Source: an uncultured Oscillospiraceae bacterium (GTDB lineage Bacteria > Bacillota > Clostridia > Oscillospirales > Oscillospiraceae). Taken from it: DNA of 11,323 bases. The notes beneath the pieces are model-generated. The model searched no databases. It was not told the DNA's origin and saw only the letters and a program-made list of their open reading frames with translations. How positions within the stretch are numbered: position 1 is the first letter of the stretch; each line of letters opens with the position of its first letter. Positions 6,829 to 11,323 of the stretch are shown piece by piece. Both the position numbers and the translations under genes were made by a program. The DNA lies in NCBI GenBank assembly GCA_934574095.1, contig CAKTMW010000051.1, positions 1 to 11,323 of the forward strand, read 5' to 3'.

Positions 6829-6863
6829 AAAAATCACCTCTGCCCCTAGTATGGGCAGAGGTG
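6829..6863 (-). terminator. Terminator hairpin that also contains the next gene's RBS
   Basis: A perfect 11-bp inverted repeat (CACCTCTGCCC at 6835-6845, complement at 6853-6863) with a 7-nt loop is followed on the minus strand by ATTTTTT. This is an intrinsic terminator for the 66-aa gene. Its 3' arm holds GAGGTG, the ribosome binding site for the 71-aa gene starting at 6827, so the folded form should hide that site. Confidence 0.75.
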
Positions 6864-6880
6864 GGGAAAATGATAGCTGG

Positions 6881-7081
6881 TTATTTTTTGTAAATTTCTG
6901 CGTCAAAGTCCCGGACGCGCTCGTCACGCTTCACGTCCTGCACGTAGACCATGTTGGTCTCGTCAAAGGCCAGGCGCATGGCGAAATCCTTGGCCTCGTA
7001 AATATCGTTGGTCTGGAAGAAATCCCGGAATTCCTCCTCATTGATACGCCGCCACATGATATGGAAACGGTAGGGCTCCAT
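6881..7081 (-). CDS. Small hypothetical protein, 66 aa
   Basis: The ORF starts at ATG 7081 with AAGGAGG 6 nt upstream, an optimal site, and ends with TAA at 6881. The product is highly charged and soluble-looking, beginning MEPYRFHIMWRRI and ending with the basic/acidic stretch VKRDERVRDFDAEIYKK. No signal peptide, transmembrane segment or Cys motif is present, and I do not recognise the family. A plausible promoter lies at 7115-7143, and the terminator hairpin at 6829-6863 follows, so it may be expressed alone or with the 71-aa gene. It is divergent from the DUF1846-type gene. Strong translation signals and varied composition make it likely a real gene. Confidence 0.78.
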   Translation of the reverse strand: MEPYRFHIMWRRINEEEFRDFFQTNDIYEAKDFAMRLAFDETNMVYVQDVKRDERVRDFDAEIYKK

Positions 7082-7114
7082 AAATGTCCTCCTTCAAAAT
7101 GGGGTGTATTTTCT

Positions 7115-7143
7115 AGTATATCGCGTCGGCGGGAAAAAAGCAA
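7115..7143 (-). promoter_or_regulatory. Possible promoter for the small-gene pair
   Basis: On the minus strand TTGCTT (7138-7143) and TATACT (7115-7120) are 17 bp apart. The -10 is close to consensus and the -35 weaker. It lies about 35 bp before the ATG at 7081, with room for a short leader and the ribosome binding site. Confidence 0.5.
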
Positions 7144-7166
7144 CGGTAGCTTTTGCTAAAATTCGG

Positions 7167-7178
7167 AGAAATATTTCT
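7167..7178. promoter_or_regulatory. 12-bp palindrome between divergent genes
   Basis: AGAAATATTTCT is perfectly self-complementary and lies between the two divergent promoters, upstream of both -35 regions. It could be a regulator site, but no regulator is encoded next to it. Confidence 0.35.
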
Positions 7179-7212
7179 ACACATTTCGGGGGGACGAATT
7201 TGGGCAAACCGC

Positions 7213-7241
7213 TTTCCTCGTGAGCCCGGATGGAGTATAAT
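7213..7241 (+). promoter_or_regulatory. Possible promoter of the DUF1846 gene
   Basis: TATAAT at 7236-7241 is a perfect -10. TTTCCT at 7213-7218 is a poor -35 at 17 bp. The predicted start is near 7248, about 28 nt before the chosen start codon. Confidence 0.5.
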
Positions 7242-7275
7242 ACCCACCATATTATGAAAATGGGGGAATATGGGG

Positions 7276-8757
7276 ATGAAACTGGGTTTCGACAACGAGA
7301 AGTACCTGACCATGCAGGCGGAACACATCCGCCAGCGCCGGGCGCAGTTCGGCGGCAAGCTGTATCTGGAGTTCGGCGGCAAGCTGTTTGACGACCATCA
7401 CGCCAGCCGCGTGCTGCCGGGGTTCCAGCCCGACAGCAAGATCCGCATGCTGGGCACCATGAAGGACGAGGTGGAGATCGTGGTGGCCATCTGCGCCGGG
7501 GACATCGAAAAGAGCAAGATGCGGGGCGATCTGGGCATCTCCTATGATGAGGACGTGCTGCGGCTCATCGATGTGTTCCGCTCACTGGGCTTCTATGTGG
7601 GCAGCGTGGTCATCACCCAGTACGCCGGGCAGCCCAACGCCGAGGCCTTCATCAAGCGGCTGGAGTCGCTGGGCGTGAAGAGCTACAAGCACTATCCCAT
7701 TGCGGGATATCCCTCCGATGTAGCTCACGTGGTGTCCGACGAGGGTCTGGGTCACAACGAGTACATCGAGACCAGCCGCAGCGTGGTAGTGGTCACCGCG
7801 CCCGGCCCCGGCAGCGGCAAAATGGCTACCTGCCTGAGCCAGCTGTACCATGAGCACAAGCGGGGCATCCGGGCGGGCTACGCCAAGTATGAGACCTTTC
7901 CCATCTGGAACCTGCCCCTGAAGCACCCCGTCAATCTGGCCTATGAGGCCGCTACCGCCGACCTGAACGATGTGAACATGATCGACCCCTTCCATCTGGA
8001 GGCCTACGGCGAGACCACCGTCAACTATAACAGGGATGTGGAGGTGTTCCCCGTCCTGAACGCCATGTTCCAGAAGATCCAGGGCGAGTCCCCCTACAAG
8101 TCCCCCACGGATATGGGGGTGAATATGGCGGGATTCGCCATTGTGGATGACGAGGTGTGCCAGACCGCCAGCCGCCATGAGATCGTGCGGCGGTACTTTA
8201 CCGCCGCCTGCGACCGGGTGAAGGGCAAGTGCGACGAGAGCGTGGTACGGAAGCTGGAACTGCTGATGCAGCAGGCCCACGTGTCGCCGGAGCAGTGTCC
8301 CGCTGTGGTGGCCAGCCTGAAGAAGGCGGAGGAGACCGGCACGGTGGCAGGCGCTTTAACGCTGCCGGACGGCACGGTGGTGACGGGCAAGACATCGTCT
8401 CTGCTGGGGGCTTCCGCGGCGCTGCTGCTGAACGCGCTGAAGCAGCTGGCGGGCATCGACCACAAGCTGGAGCTGATCCCCGCGTCGGTCATCGCCCCCA
8501 TCAGCAAGACCAAGATCGAGTATCTGGGCCATCATAATCCCCGGCTGCACTCCGACGAGGTGCTGCTGGCCCTGTCCATCTCCGGGTTGAGCAATCCGCT
8601 GGCCGCCATGGTGCAGGATCAGCTGAAGAATCTGAAGGGCTGCGACGCTCACTTCTCCGTTATCATCTCCGAGGAGGACGTGAAGCTCTATAAGCGGCTG
8701 GGAATCAATGTCAGCTGCGAGCCGAAGTACGAGATCAAGAAGCTGTATCATAAGTAA
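7276..8757 (+). CDS. DUF1846 family protein (493 aa)
   Basis: This matches what I know of the DUF1846 family (PF08903), proteins near 500 residues, widespread in Firmicutes, with structures known but no agreed function. The core holds a P-loop-like VVVVTAPGPGSGKMATCLSQ (about residues 170-190), followed by RAGYAKYETFPIWNLPLKHP and YEAATADLNDVNMIDPFHLE. These suggest a nucleotide-binding Rossmann-like domain. A second half includes LPDGTVVTGKTSSLLGASAA and LGHHNPRLHSDEVLLALSIS. There is no signal peptide or membrane segment, so it should be cytoplasmic. I chose the ATG at 7276 (MKLGFDNEKYL) because GGGGG lies 9 nt before it; the in-frame ATG at 7270 is only 3 nt from that site. It is a single-gene unit, divergent from the small genes and closed by the terminator at 8775-8804. 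Confidence 0.93.
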   Translation: MKLGFDNEKYLTMQAEHIRQRRAQFGGKLYLEFGGKLFDDHHASRVLPGFQPDSKIRMLGTMKDEVEIVVAICAGDIEKSKMRGDLGISYDEDVLRLIDVFRSLGFYVGSVVITQYAGQPNAEAFIKRLESLGVKSYKHYPIAGYPSDVAHVVSDEGLGHNEYIETSRSVVVVTAPGPGSGKMATCLSQLYHEHKRGIRAGYAKYETFPIWNLPLKHPVNLAYEAATADLNDVNMIDPFHLEAYGETTVNYNRDVEVFPVLNAMFQKIQGESPYKSPTDMGVNMAGFAIVDDEVCQTASRHEIVRRYFTAACDRVKGKCDESVVRKLELLMQQAHVSPEQCPAVVASLKKAEETGTVAGALTLPDGTVVTGKTSSLLGASAALLLNALKQLAGIDHKLELIPASVIAPISKTKIEYLGHHNPRLHSDEVLLALSISGLSNPLAAMVQDQLKNLKGCDAHFSVIISEEDVKLYKRLGINVSCEPKYEIKKLYHK

Positions 8758-8774
8758 ATAATTATTTTGCATAT

Positions 8775-8804
8775 AAAAACAGGTGGCGTAAGCCACCTGT
8801 TTTT
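8775..8804 (+). terminator. Strong intrinsic terminator after the DUF1846 gene
   Basis: AAAAACAGGTGGC (8775-8787) and its perfect complement GCCACCTGTTTTT (8792-8804) flank the tetraloop GTAA, 17 bp after the stop codon. The A and T flanks make it a possible bidirectional terminator. Confidence 0.92.
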
Positions 8805-8980
8805 CGTTTGCGGGAGAAAAGCCTCGCAGAGTTCGCGGCCCGCAGGCCGCGGAAAAGTGAAATCATTTTTCTGACGACATATGCGTCAGAAAAATTCTTC
8901 TCGGCCGCCAGTGTGTCCGAAGGACGCGCGCAGTCGGCCGCAAGCCTTTTGGCAATGAAACCGAAAAATTTCATGCCAGC
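8805..8980. repeat. Hairpin-rich intergenic repeat element
   Basis: This gene-free stretch packs several inverted repeats: GCGGCC-CGCA-GGCCGC near 8835-8850; a perfect 12-bp stem ATTTTTCTGACG (8865-8876) with its complement (8884-8895); GTCC-GAA-GGAC near 8918-8927; and GGCAATGAAA with TTTCATGCC (about 8951-8976). It lies between the DUF1846 terminator and the spoIIID stop codon. A minus-strand frame is open across it (8762-9076), but it is antisense to the terminator and overlaps spoIIID in another frame, so I do not call a gene. I suspect a dispersed repeat family. Confidence 0.55.
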
Positions 8981-8982
8981 TT

Positions 8983-9249
8983 CTATATCCCCTTGTATTT
9001 CCGGCGGGTGGCGAGGCCGCCCCGGATGTGACGCTGGGCCTTGTTCTCGTCCAGCAGCGCCTTGACTTGCAGCCACAGCGGCCGGTTGTACAGGGGCAGC
9101 CGCTCGCTGATATCCTTATGGACAGTGGATTTGCTGATACCGAATTTCTTGGCGGCGGCCCGTACCGTCGCCCGGTTCTCTATCAGGTAAAGAGCCAGTT
9201 CTTCGGCCCGTTGCTCCAGATTCTCTTTGATAGCGCACCACTCCTTCAA
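8983..9249 (-). CDS. spoIIID: SpoIIID sporulation transcriptional regulator
   Basis: The 82-88-residue product matches SpoIIID, the small HTH protein that tunes mother-cell gene expression under sigma-E and sigma-K during sporulation. The HTH segment AAAKKFGISKSTVHKDISER and the C-terminal RHIRGGLATRRKYKG are diagnostic, and length equals the family norm. The stop is TAA-free of overlap with other genes. The start is unusual. The only in-frame standard start is TTG at 9249, with no good ribosome binding site before it. AAGGAG (9241-9246) lies inside that extension, 9 nt before an ATC codon (9229-9231) at the place where relatives begin with Met-Lys. Initiation at ATC would give 83 residues (8983-9231). 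The gene follows aldolase and relaxase wreckage on the same strand. It marks the host as an endospore former. Confidence 0.93.
   Translation of the reverse strand: MKEWCAIKENLEQRAEELALYLIENRATVRAAAKKFGISKSTVHKDISERLPLYNRPLWLQVKALLDENKAQRHIRGGLATRRKYKGI
9241..9246 (-). promoter_or_regulatory. Shine-Dalgarno of spoIIID, aligned to an ATC codon
   Basis: AAGGAG on the minus strand is a full-strength ribosome binding site. Its 9-nt spacer ends at ATC (9229-9231), not at ATG, GTG or TTG. It lies downstream of the only standard in-frame start (TTG 9249), so it cannot serve that codon. Confidence 0.6.
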
Positions 9250-9257
9250 GCAATACC

Positions 9258-9265
9258 ACTATATG
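9258..9265 (-). promoter_or_regulatory. Possible sigma-E -10 element for spoIIID
   Basis: CATATAGT on the minus strand resembles the sigma-E -10 (CATACAAT-like), which would suit spoIIID, a mother-cell gene. No convincing -35 is seen at the right distance. A start near 9251 would place the TTG at 9249 almost at the 5' end and leave the AAGGAG inside the leader. Confidence 0.35.
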
Positions 9266-9332
9266 AGCGCGGCGGCGGGAAAAGAACGGAAAGTATCGCG
9301 CGAATGGCAAACGGCTAAAAATAAATGATTAT

Positions 9333-9899
9333 TTAAGAAAGGAAGAGCTGCTTGTGGGCGGCCTGTATCTGCGCCTGTACGCCGCCGATGAGCAGTGTGG
9401 CGTCCAGCCCCATGGCCACACCGTCGTAGCCCTGGGCAAAACGGGCGGCGGCACCTGCGCCGTCACCGGCGAAGACCAGACATGGCTTTTTCGCAGCGTG
9501 ACAGGCTGCCAGAATACGGTCCAGCGCCGCGCAGAACCGGGGGTTCTGGAAATCGCCGGGCATACTGCTCTCATTGGCGGCGCGGTATGCCGCCTTGTCC
9601 TTTGCTCTGCGGTATGCGTCATACACAGGCTTTGTCTTTTGATACGTCGTAACATTCTTGATTAAGACCGCCATATCCGCAAGCCGCCGCTCGACGCCCT
9701 TTAATGCGCCTGCTACCTGTTCGTTTGCCGCGTTCACTTCCGCGATTTTTGCGGAAAGCTCTGCATAGCTGTCAATCCTGTTTTCCGTTAGGAAGTTCAG
9801 CGTCCTTGCCGCCTGTTTGAGATTGTGGATTTTCGCCCAATGCTCATATCCCGATGTAATGAGCATTGAGCAGATGTGCGAAATACTCAGCATCAGCAC
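9333..9899 (-). pseudogene. Chimeric ORF: relaxase fragment joined to HpcH/HpaI aldolase C-terminus
   Basis: One open frame of 188 codons (GTG start at 9899, no ribosome binding site) contains three unrelated parts. Residues 1-16 are antisense to an excisionase-like HTH gene. Residues about 17-111 are a relaxase C-terminal-region fragment. From about residue 112, MPGDFQNPRFCAALDRILAA and AQGYDGVAMGLDATLLIGG match the C-terminal end of HpcH/HpaI-type aldolases, covering the last helices but not the N-terminal barrel with the metal and substrate residues. The aldolase part (about 9333-9566) therefore cannot be a working enzyme. The likeliest history is insertion of a mobile element into an aldolase gene followed by internal deletion, with the frame kept by chance. 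A functional fusion is possible but unsupported. Confidence 0.7.
9567..9850 (-). mobile_element. Relaxase (mobilization nuclease) remnant from an ICE/IME
   Basis: The segment beginning GYEHWAKIHNLKQAARTLNF and including VERRLADMAVLIKN and TYQKTKPVYDAYRRAK matches the helical region downstream of the nuclease domain in relaxases of clostridial integrative conjugative elements. The catalytic N-terminal domain (tyrosine and His motif) and the true C-terminus are absent. Together with the nearby HTH, XRE and SLOG genes it marks a decayed conjugative or mobilizable element. Recognition is from memory of the family and needs a database search to confirm. Confidence 0.7.
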
Positions 9900-9990
9900 A
9901 AAGACCGGCTACCGCATCCTGCGGGAAGGCAAAATCTGTTGTCTCAAGGTCGGAAGAGCCTATCGTATGAAATTCTCGGATATGGAGTAG
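9859..9990 (+). pseudogene. Excisionase-like helix-turn-helix fragment, 43 aa
   Basis: The plus-strand frame from ATG 9859 to TAG 9990 encodes MSIEQMCEILSISTKTGYRI followed by LREGKICCLKVGRAYRMKF, the winged HTH pattern of small excisionase-family DNA-binding proteins found in conjugative transposons. Family members often begin a few residues earlier with a YPDVM-like stretch; the same residues (YPDV) are readable upstream in frame but lead into relaxase antisense sequence. The original start and ribosome binding site therefore seem lost at the junction near 9850. The C-terminus is also short. It overlaps the minus-strand chimeric ORF head to head and is followed by the terminator at 10006-10046. 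I judge it a remnant, though a short functional protein is possible. Confidence 0.55.
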
Positions 9991-10005
9991 TCGCCTACTA
10001 AGCAG

Positions 10006-10046
10006 AACACGGTGTCACCCTTCATCGGGTGGCACCGTGTTTTTTT
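10006..10046 (+). terminator. Intrinsic terminator between convergent HTH fragment and XRE gene
   Basis: AACACGGTGTCACCC (10006-10020) pairs with GGGTGGCACCGTGTT (10027-10041) with one G-U pair and a 6-nt loop, followed by a T-run to 10046. It ends plus-strand transcription. The XRE stop codon (10045-10047) lies inside the T-run. Confidence 0.85.
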
Positions 10047-10377
10047 ATTGGTTTTTGTATTTGTCCATTTCCTGAAGCATTTTATAGAGTTGCTTCTGCT
10101 CTGCCTCGTTCTTAGAGGCAACCAAGTCATAGCATTTGGCCGCAATGTTGTTGCCGCCGCTCTTTCCCAACTTATCGAATAGCTCGGACAGTGAAATATC
10201 CATAGCTGATGCAATCTTCTCAACGCTTTCCAGAGTGGCGTTTTTCTCACCACGTTCCAATTGCCCGATATATGTGGAATGGCAGCCGGCAAGCTCGGCT
10301 AGTTTTTCCTGGCTGAGTCCTTTTTGCGTCCGGTAGTTTCTGATGCGTTGCCCAATGATCTTTGCGATATCACTCAT
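10045..10377 (-). CDS. XRE-family (Cro/CI-type HTH) transcriptional regulator
   Basis: The 110-residue product begins MSDIAKIIGQRIRNYRTQKG and has a complete XRE HTH: LSQEKLAELAGCHSTYIGQL then ERGEKNATLESVEKIASAMD (about residues 21-60). A charged C-terminal tail (KNEAEQKQLYKMLQEMDKYK) could mediate dimerisation or effector response. I chose ATG 10377 because homology starts there; upstream in-frame ATGs at 10392 and 10479 would translate the intergenic repeat array. The ribosome binding site (GAGGGGA) is close and imperfect. The gene is divergent from the SLOG gene across 141 bp filled with 30-bp-spaced AT-rich motifs, so it probably represses itself and its neighbour. Composition is more AT-rich than the flanking chromosome, as expected for mobile-element cargo. 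Confidence 0.9.
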   Translation of the reverse strand: MSDIAKIIGQRIRNYRTQKGLSQEKLAELAGCHSTYIGQLERGEKNATLESVEKIASAMDISLSELFDKLGKSGGNNIAAKCYDLVASKNEAEQKQLYKMLQEMDKYKNQ

Positions 10378-10390
10378 TCCCCTCGCGTCC

Positions 10391-10500
10391 ATATATAGTC
10401 TATAAATATCGCTTTGGCCAATCCATAGACTATTAATATTCAAAAGGCCGGGATATATACTATAGATATTATTTCTCAAATTTCGGCATTTATAGTATTC
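10391..10500. promoter_or_regulatory. Phased operator-like array, four motifs at 30-bp spacing
   Basis: In the xre/SLOG intergenic region TCTATAAATAT (10399-10409), ACTATTAATAT (10429-10439) and ACTATAGATAT (10459-10469) recur at exactly 30 bp. A weaker fourth copy, TTTATAGTATT (10489-10499), falls in register. The first two sit inside short palindromes (ATAG-T-CTAT and ATAG-A-CTAT). Thirty bp is about three helical turns, so bound dimers would line up on one face. This is probably the operator set of the adjacent XRE protein. Confidence 0.65.
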
Positions 10501-10518
10501 GAGAGGAGCGCGAAGTTT

Positions 10519-11000
10519 ATGCGCTCAAAAACAGTTTGCTTCACCGGGCATCGGGAATTGCCGGCAGATGATTTGCCCGAAATCTCCAAGCGCTTGGAGG
10601 ATACCTTGGCCACGCTGATTGAGCAGGGCTATCGCTATTTTGGCGCAGGCGGTGCCTTGGGGTTTGATACTCTGGCAGCGCAGGCGGTCCTGCGCCTGCG
10701 GGAGCGTTATCCGCAGATCCGGCGATCCTTGTACTGCCGTGCCTTAACCAAACTCGGGGCTGGCCACAAGCGGATATCGACACCTACGAAGAGATCAAGC
10801 GCTGCGCAGATAAGGTGACTTATACCTCGGAGCACTATTTTCGGGGCTGTATGCAGAAACGCAATCGGCATCTTGTGGATAACAGCAGAGTCTGCATTTG
10901 CTATCTGACGAAACCCACCGGCGGCACGGCCTATACCGTGAACTATGCCCGCCGCTGCGGTCTGCGGATCATCAATATAGCAGGCCCAGATTGCTTGTAA
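10519..11000 (+). pseudogene. SLOG family (DUF1273/YpsA-like) gene with a frameshift
   Basis: The first frame (10519-10722) encodes MRSKTVCFTGHRELPADDLP and FGAGGALGFDTLAAQAVLRL, typical of SLOG Rossmann-like nucleotide-binding proteins. After RYPQIR it leaves the family. In another frame from 10725 the missing part follows without a stop: ILVLPCLNQTRGWPQADIDT, YTSEHYFRGCMQKRNRHLVD and KPTGGTAYTVNYARRCGLRI, ending TAA at 10998-11000. Restoring one base between 10723 and 10724 (CGGCGATC read as CGG-CNG-ATC) gives about 160 residues, close to family size. SLOG proteins are thought to sense or process nucleotide-derived ligands, and this type is frequent in Firmicutes mobile elements. AGGAG precedes the start by 10 nt. 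It is either a recent pseudogene or a sequencing error; all family motifs look intact otherwise. Confidence 0.85.
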
Positions 11001-11022
11001 GAGTGCCTTGTACGCATACAAT

Positions 11023-11068
11023 CCTCCCGAATTGTCCTTCTGCAGGTGGGCAGTCCGGGAGGCTTTTT
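11023..11068 (+). terminator. Intrinsic terminator after the SLOG gene
   Basis: CCTCCCG (11023-11029) pairs with CGGGAGG (11056-11062), followed by CTTTTT. The 26-nt loop has an inner CTGC/GCAG pairing. It lies 22 bp after the SLOG stop codon. Confidence 0.75.
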
Positions 11069-11128
11069 CAGGTGATTGTTAAAATCGACACCATAGTTGC
11101 TGTTTTTACAGAATTCGTTCGGATTCGG

Positions 11129-11157
11129 TTGTAATTTCGGAGGCGTTATGGTAAAAT
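11129..11157 (+). promoter_or_regulatory. Promoter upstream of the right-edge HTH fragment
   Basis: TTGTAA (11129-11134) and TAAAAT (11152-11157) are 17 bp apart, with TG one base before the -10 (extended -10). The predicted start is near 11164, about 50 nt before the ATG at 11215. Confidence 0.6.
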
Positions 11158-11214
11158 GTATTCTGTAAAGTTATAAGCACTTTGGGAGATTTTATTTTCA
11201 ACAGGAGGAACCCC

Positions 11215-11259
11215 ATGACGGTCCGTTATGACAAACTTTGGATTCTGCTATCCCATTGA
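11215..11259 (+). pseudogene. Truncated start of a small XRE-type HTH gene (14 codons)
   Basis: A strong ribosome binding site (AGGAGG, 7 nt) precedes ATG 11215, which encodes MTVRYDKLWILLSH then TGA. The first nine residues look like the start of the small XRE-type regulators (about 70 aa, MTVRYDKLW-like) common in conjugative elements of Firmicutes. The HTH itself is missing, and downstream sequence in another frame resembles a transposase. The promoter, leader and start are intact, so truncation by rearrangement is likely. Confidence 0.45.
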
Positions 11260-11323
11260 ATTGGCCTGTAAACTGCTCCATGCAGCGCGCTCGGCTTACC
11301 ACAAATGGGCTTCCGGTAAATTG
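11228..11323 (+). mobile_element. Possible IS3-type transposase (OrfB) fragment at right edge
   Basis: A frame open from 11228 to the window end encodes CYPIELACKLLHAARSAYHK and then WASGKL. This resembles the HTH-like N-terminus of IS3-family OrfB transposases (pattern YP-LCK-L-V-RS-YYKW). The junction with the HTH start seems to lie near 11237-11250. Only about 30 residues are visible and no terminal inverted repeat was found, so this is a tentative call. Confidence 0.4.

Noticed and set aside
7582..8280. 232-codon minus-strand ORF inside the DUF1846 gene
   Set aside because: It is antisense to a clear protein family and has shadow-like composition without a ribosome binding site.
8865..8895. 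Terminator for spoIIID
   Set aside because: The T-run lies in the 5' arm on either strand and no T-run follows the 3' arm, so it lacks intrinsic terminator form.
8762..9076. 104-codon minus-strand ORF through the spoIIID 3' end
   Set aside because: It overlaps spoIIID in another frame, then runs through a repeat element and antisense to a terminator, so it is probably not a gene.
10378..10479. N-terminal extension of the XRE protein to 144 aa
   Set aside because: The added 34 residues translate the phased AT-rich repeats and have no ribosome binding site. XRE homology begins at the ATG at 10377.
10391..10510. CRISPR-like array because of the 30-bp periodicity
   Set aside because: Only an 11-bp AT-rich core is shared, there are no near-identical repeats separated by unique spacers, and no cas gene is present. 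Operator sites explain it better.
11148..11165. Five-codon leader peptide (ATG at 11148 behind GGAGG)
   Set aside because: It overlaps the predicted -10, so it would lie upstream of the transcription start.

Overview
The window suggests a GC-rich, endospore-forming, amino-acid-fermenting member of the Clostridia, most likely an Oscillospiraceae-type gut anaerobe. The evidence is a SpoIIID homologue, an oxygen-sensitive 2-hydroxyacyl-CoA dehydratase operon, AAGGAGG-type ribosome binding sites, and GC-rich hairpin repeats of a kind I associate with such genomes. The genus is inference.

Left half, about 1-6165, minus strand, transcribed right to left: one operon for the reductive branch of Stickland fermentation. 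The order is dehydratase activator (hadI), dehydratase subunits (hadB, hadC), family III CoA-transferase (hadA), D-2-hydroxyacid dehydrogenase, and acyl-CoA dehydrogenase (cut by the left edge). A 2-oxo acid is reduced to the (R)-2-hydroxy acid, loaded with CoA, dehydrated by the ATP-primed radical enzyme, and the 2-enoyl-CoA is reduced. Substrate (leucine, aromatic amino acid or another) cannot be read from the sequence. The operon has a textbook promoter (TTGACA, 17 bp, TATAAT). A perfect AACTGGT-AAG-ACCAGTT palindrome, of the TGGT-N3-ACCA type bound by FadR-like GntR regulators, lies just downstream of the -10.

Middle, 6165-8982: non-coding DNA with a minus-strand terminator, a long hairpin and an array of four short hairpins (6259-6589). 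Then come two small hypothetical genes on the minus strand, separated by a terminator hairpin that also holds the second gene's ribosome binding site. A DUF1846-family gene runs divergently on the plus strand and ends at a strong terminator. A second hairpin-rich repeat element (about 8805-8980) follows.

Right, 8983-11323: spoIIID (minus), whose family-conserved start position holds ATC rather than ATG. Beyond it is mobile-element wreckage: an ORF joining a relaxase fragment to the C-terminus of an HpcH/HpaI-type aldolase, an excisionase-like HTH fragment on the other strand, an intact XRE regulator, a divergent SLOG/DUF1273 gene broken by one frameshift, and at the right edge a truncated HTH start that runs into sequence resembling an IS3-type transposase. 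Four AT-rich motifs at 30-bp spacing fill the xre/SLOG intergenic region and look like a helically phased operator.
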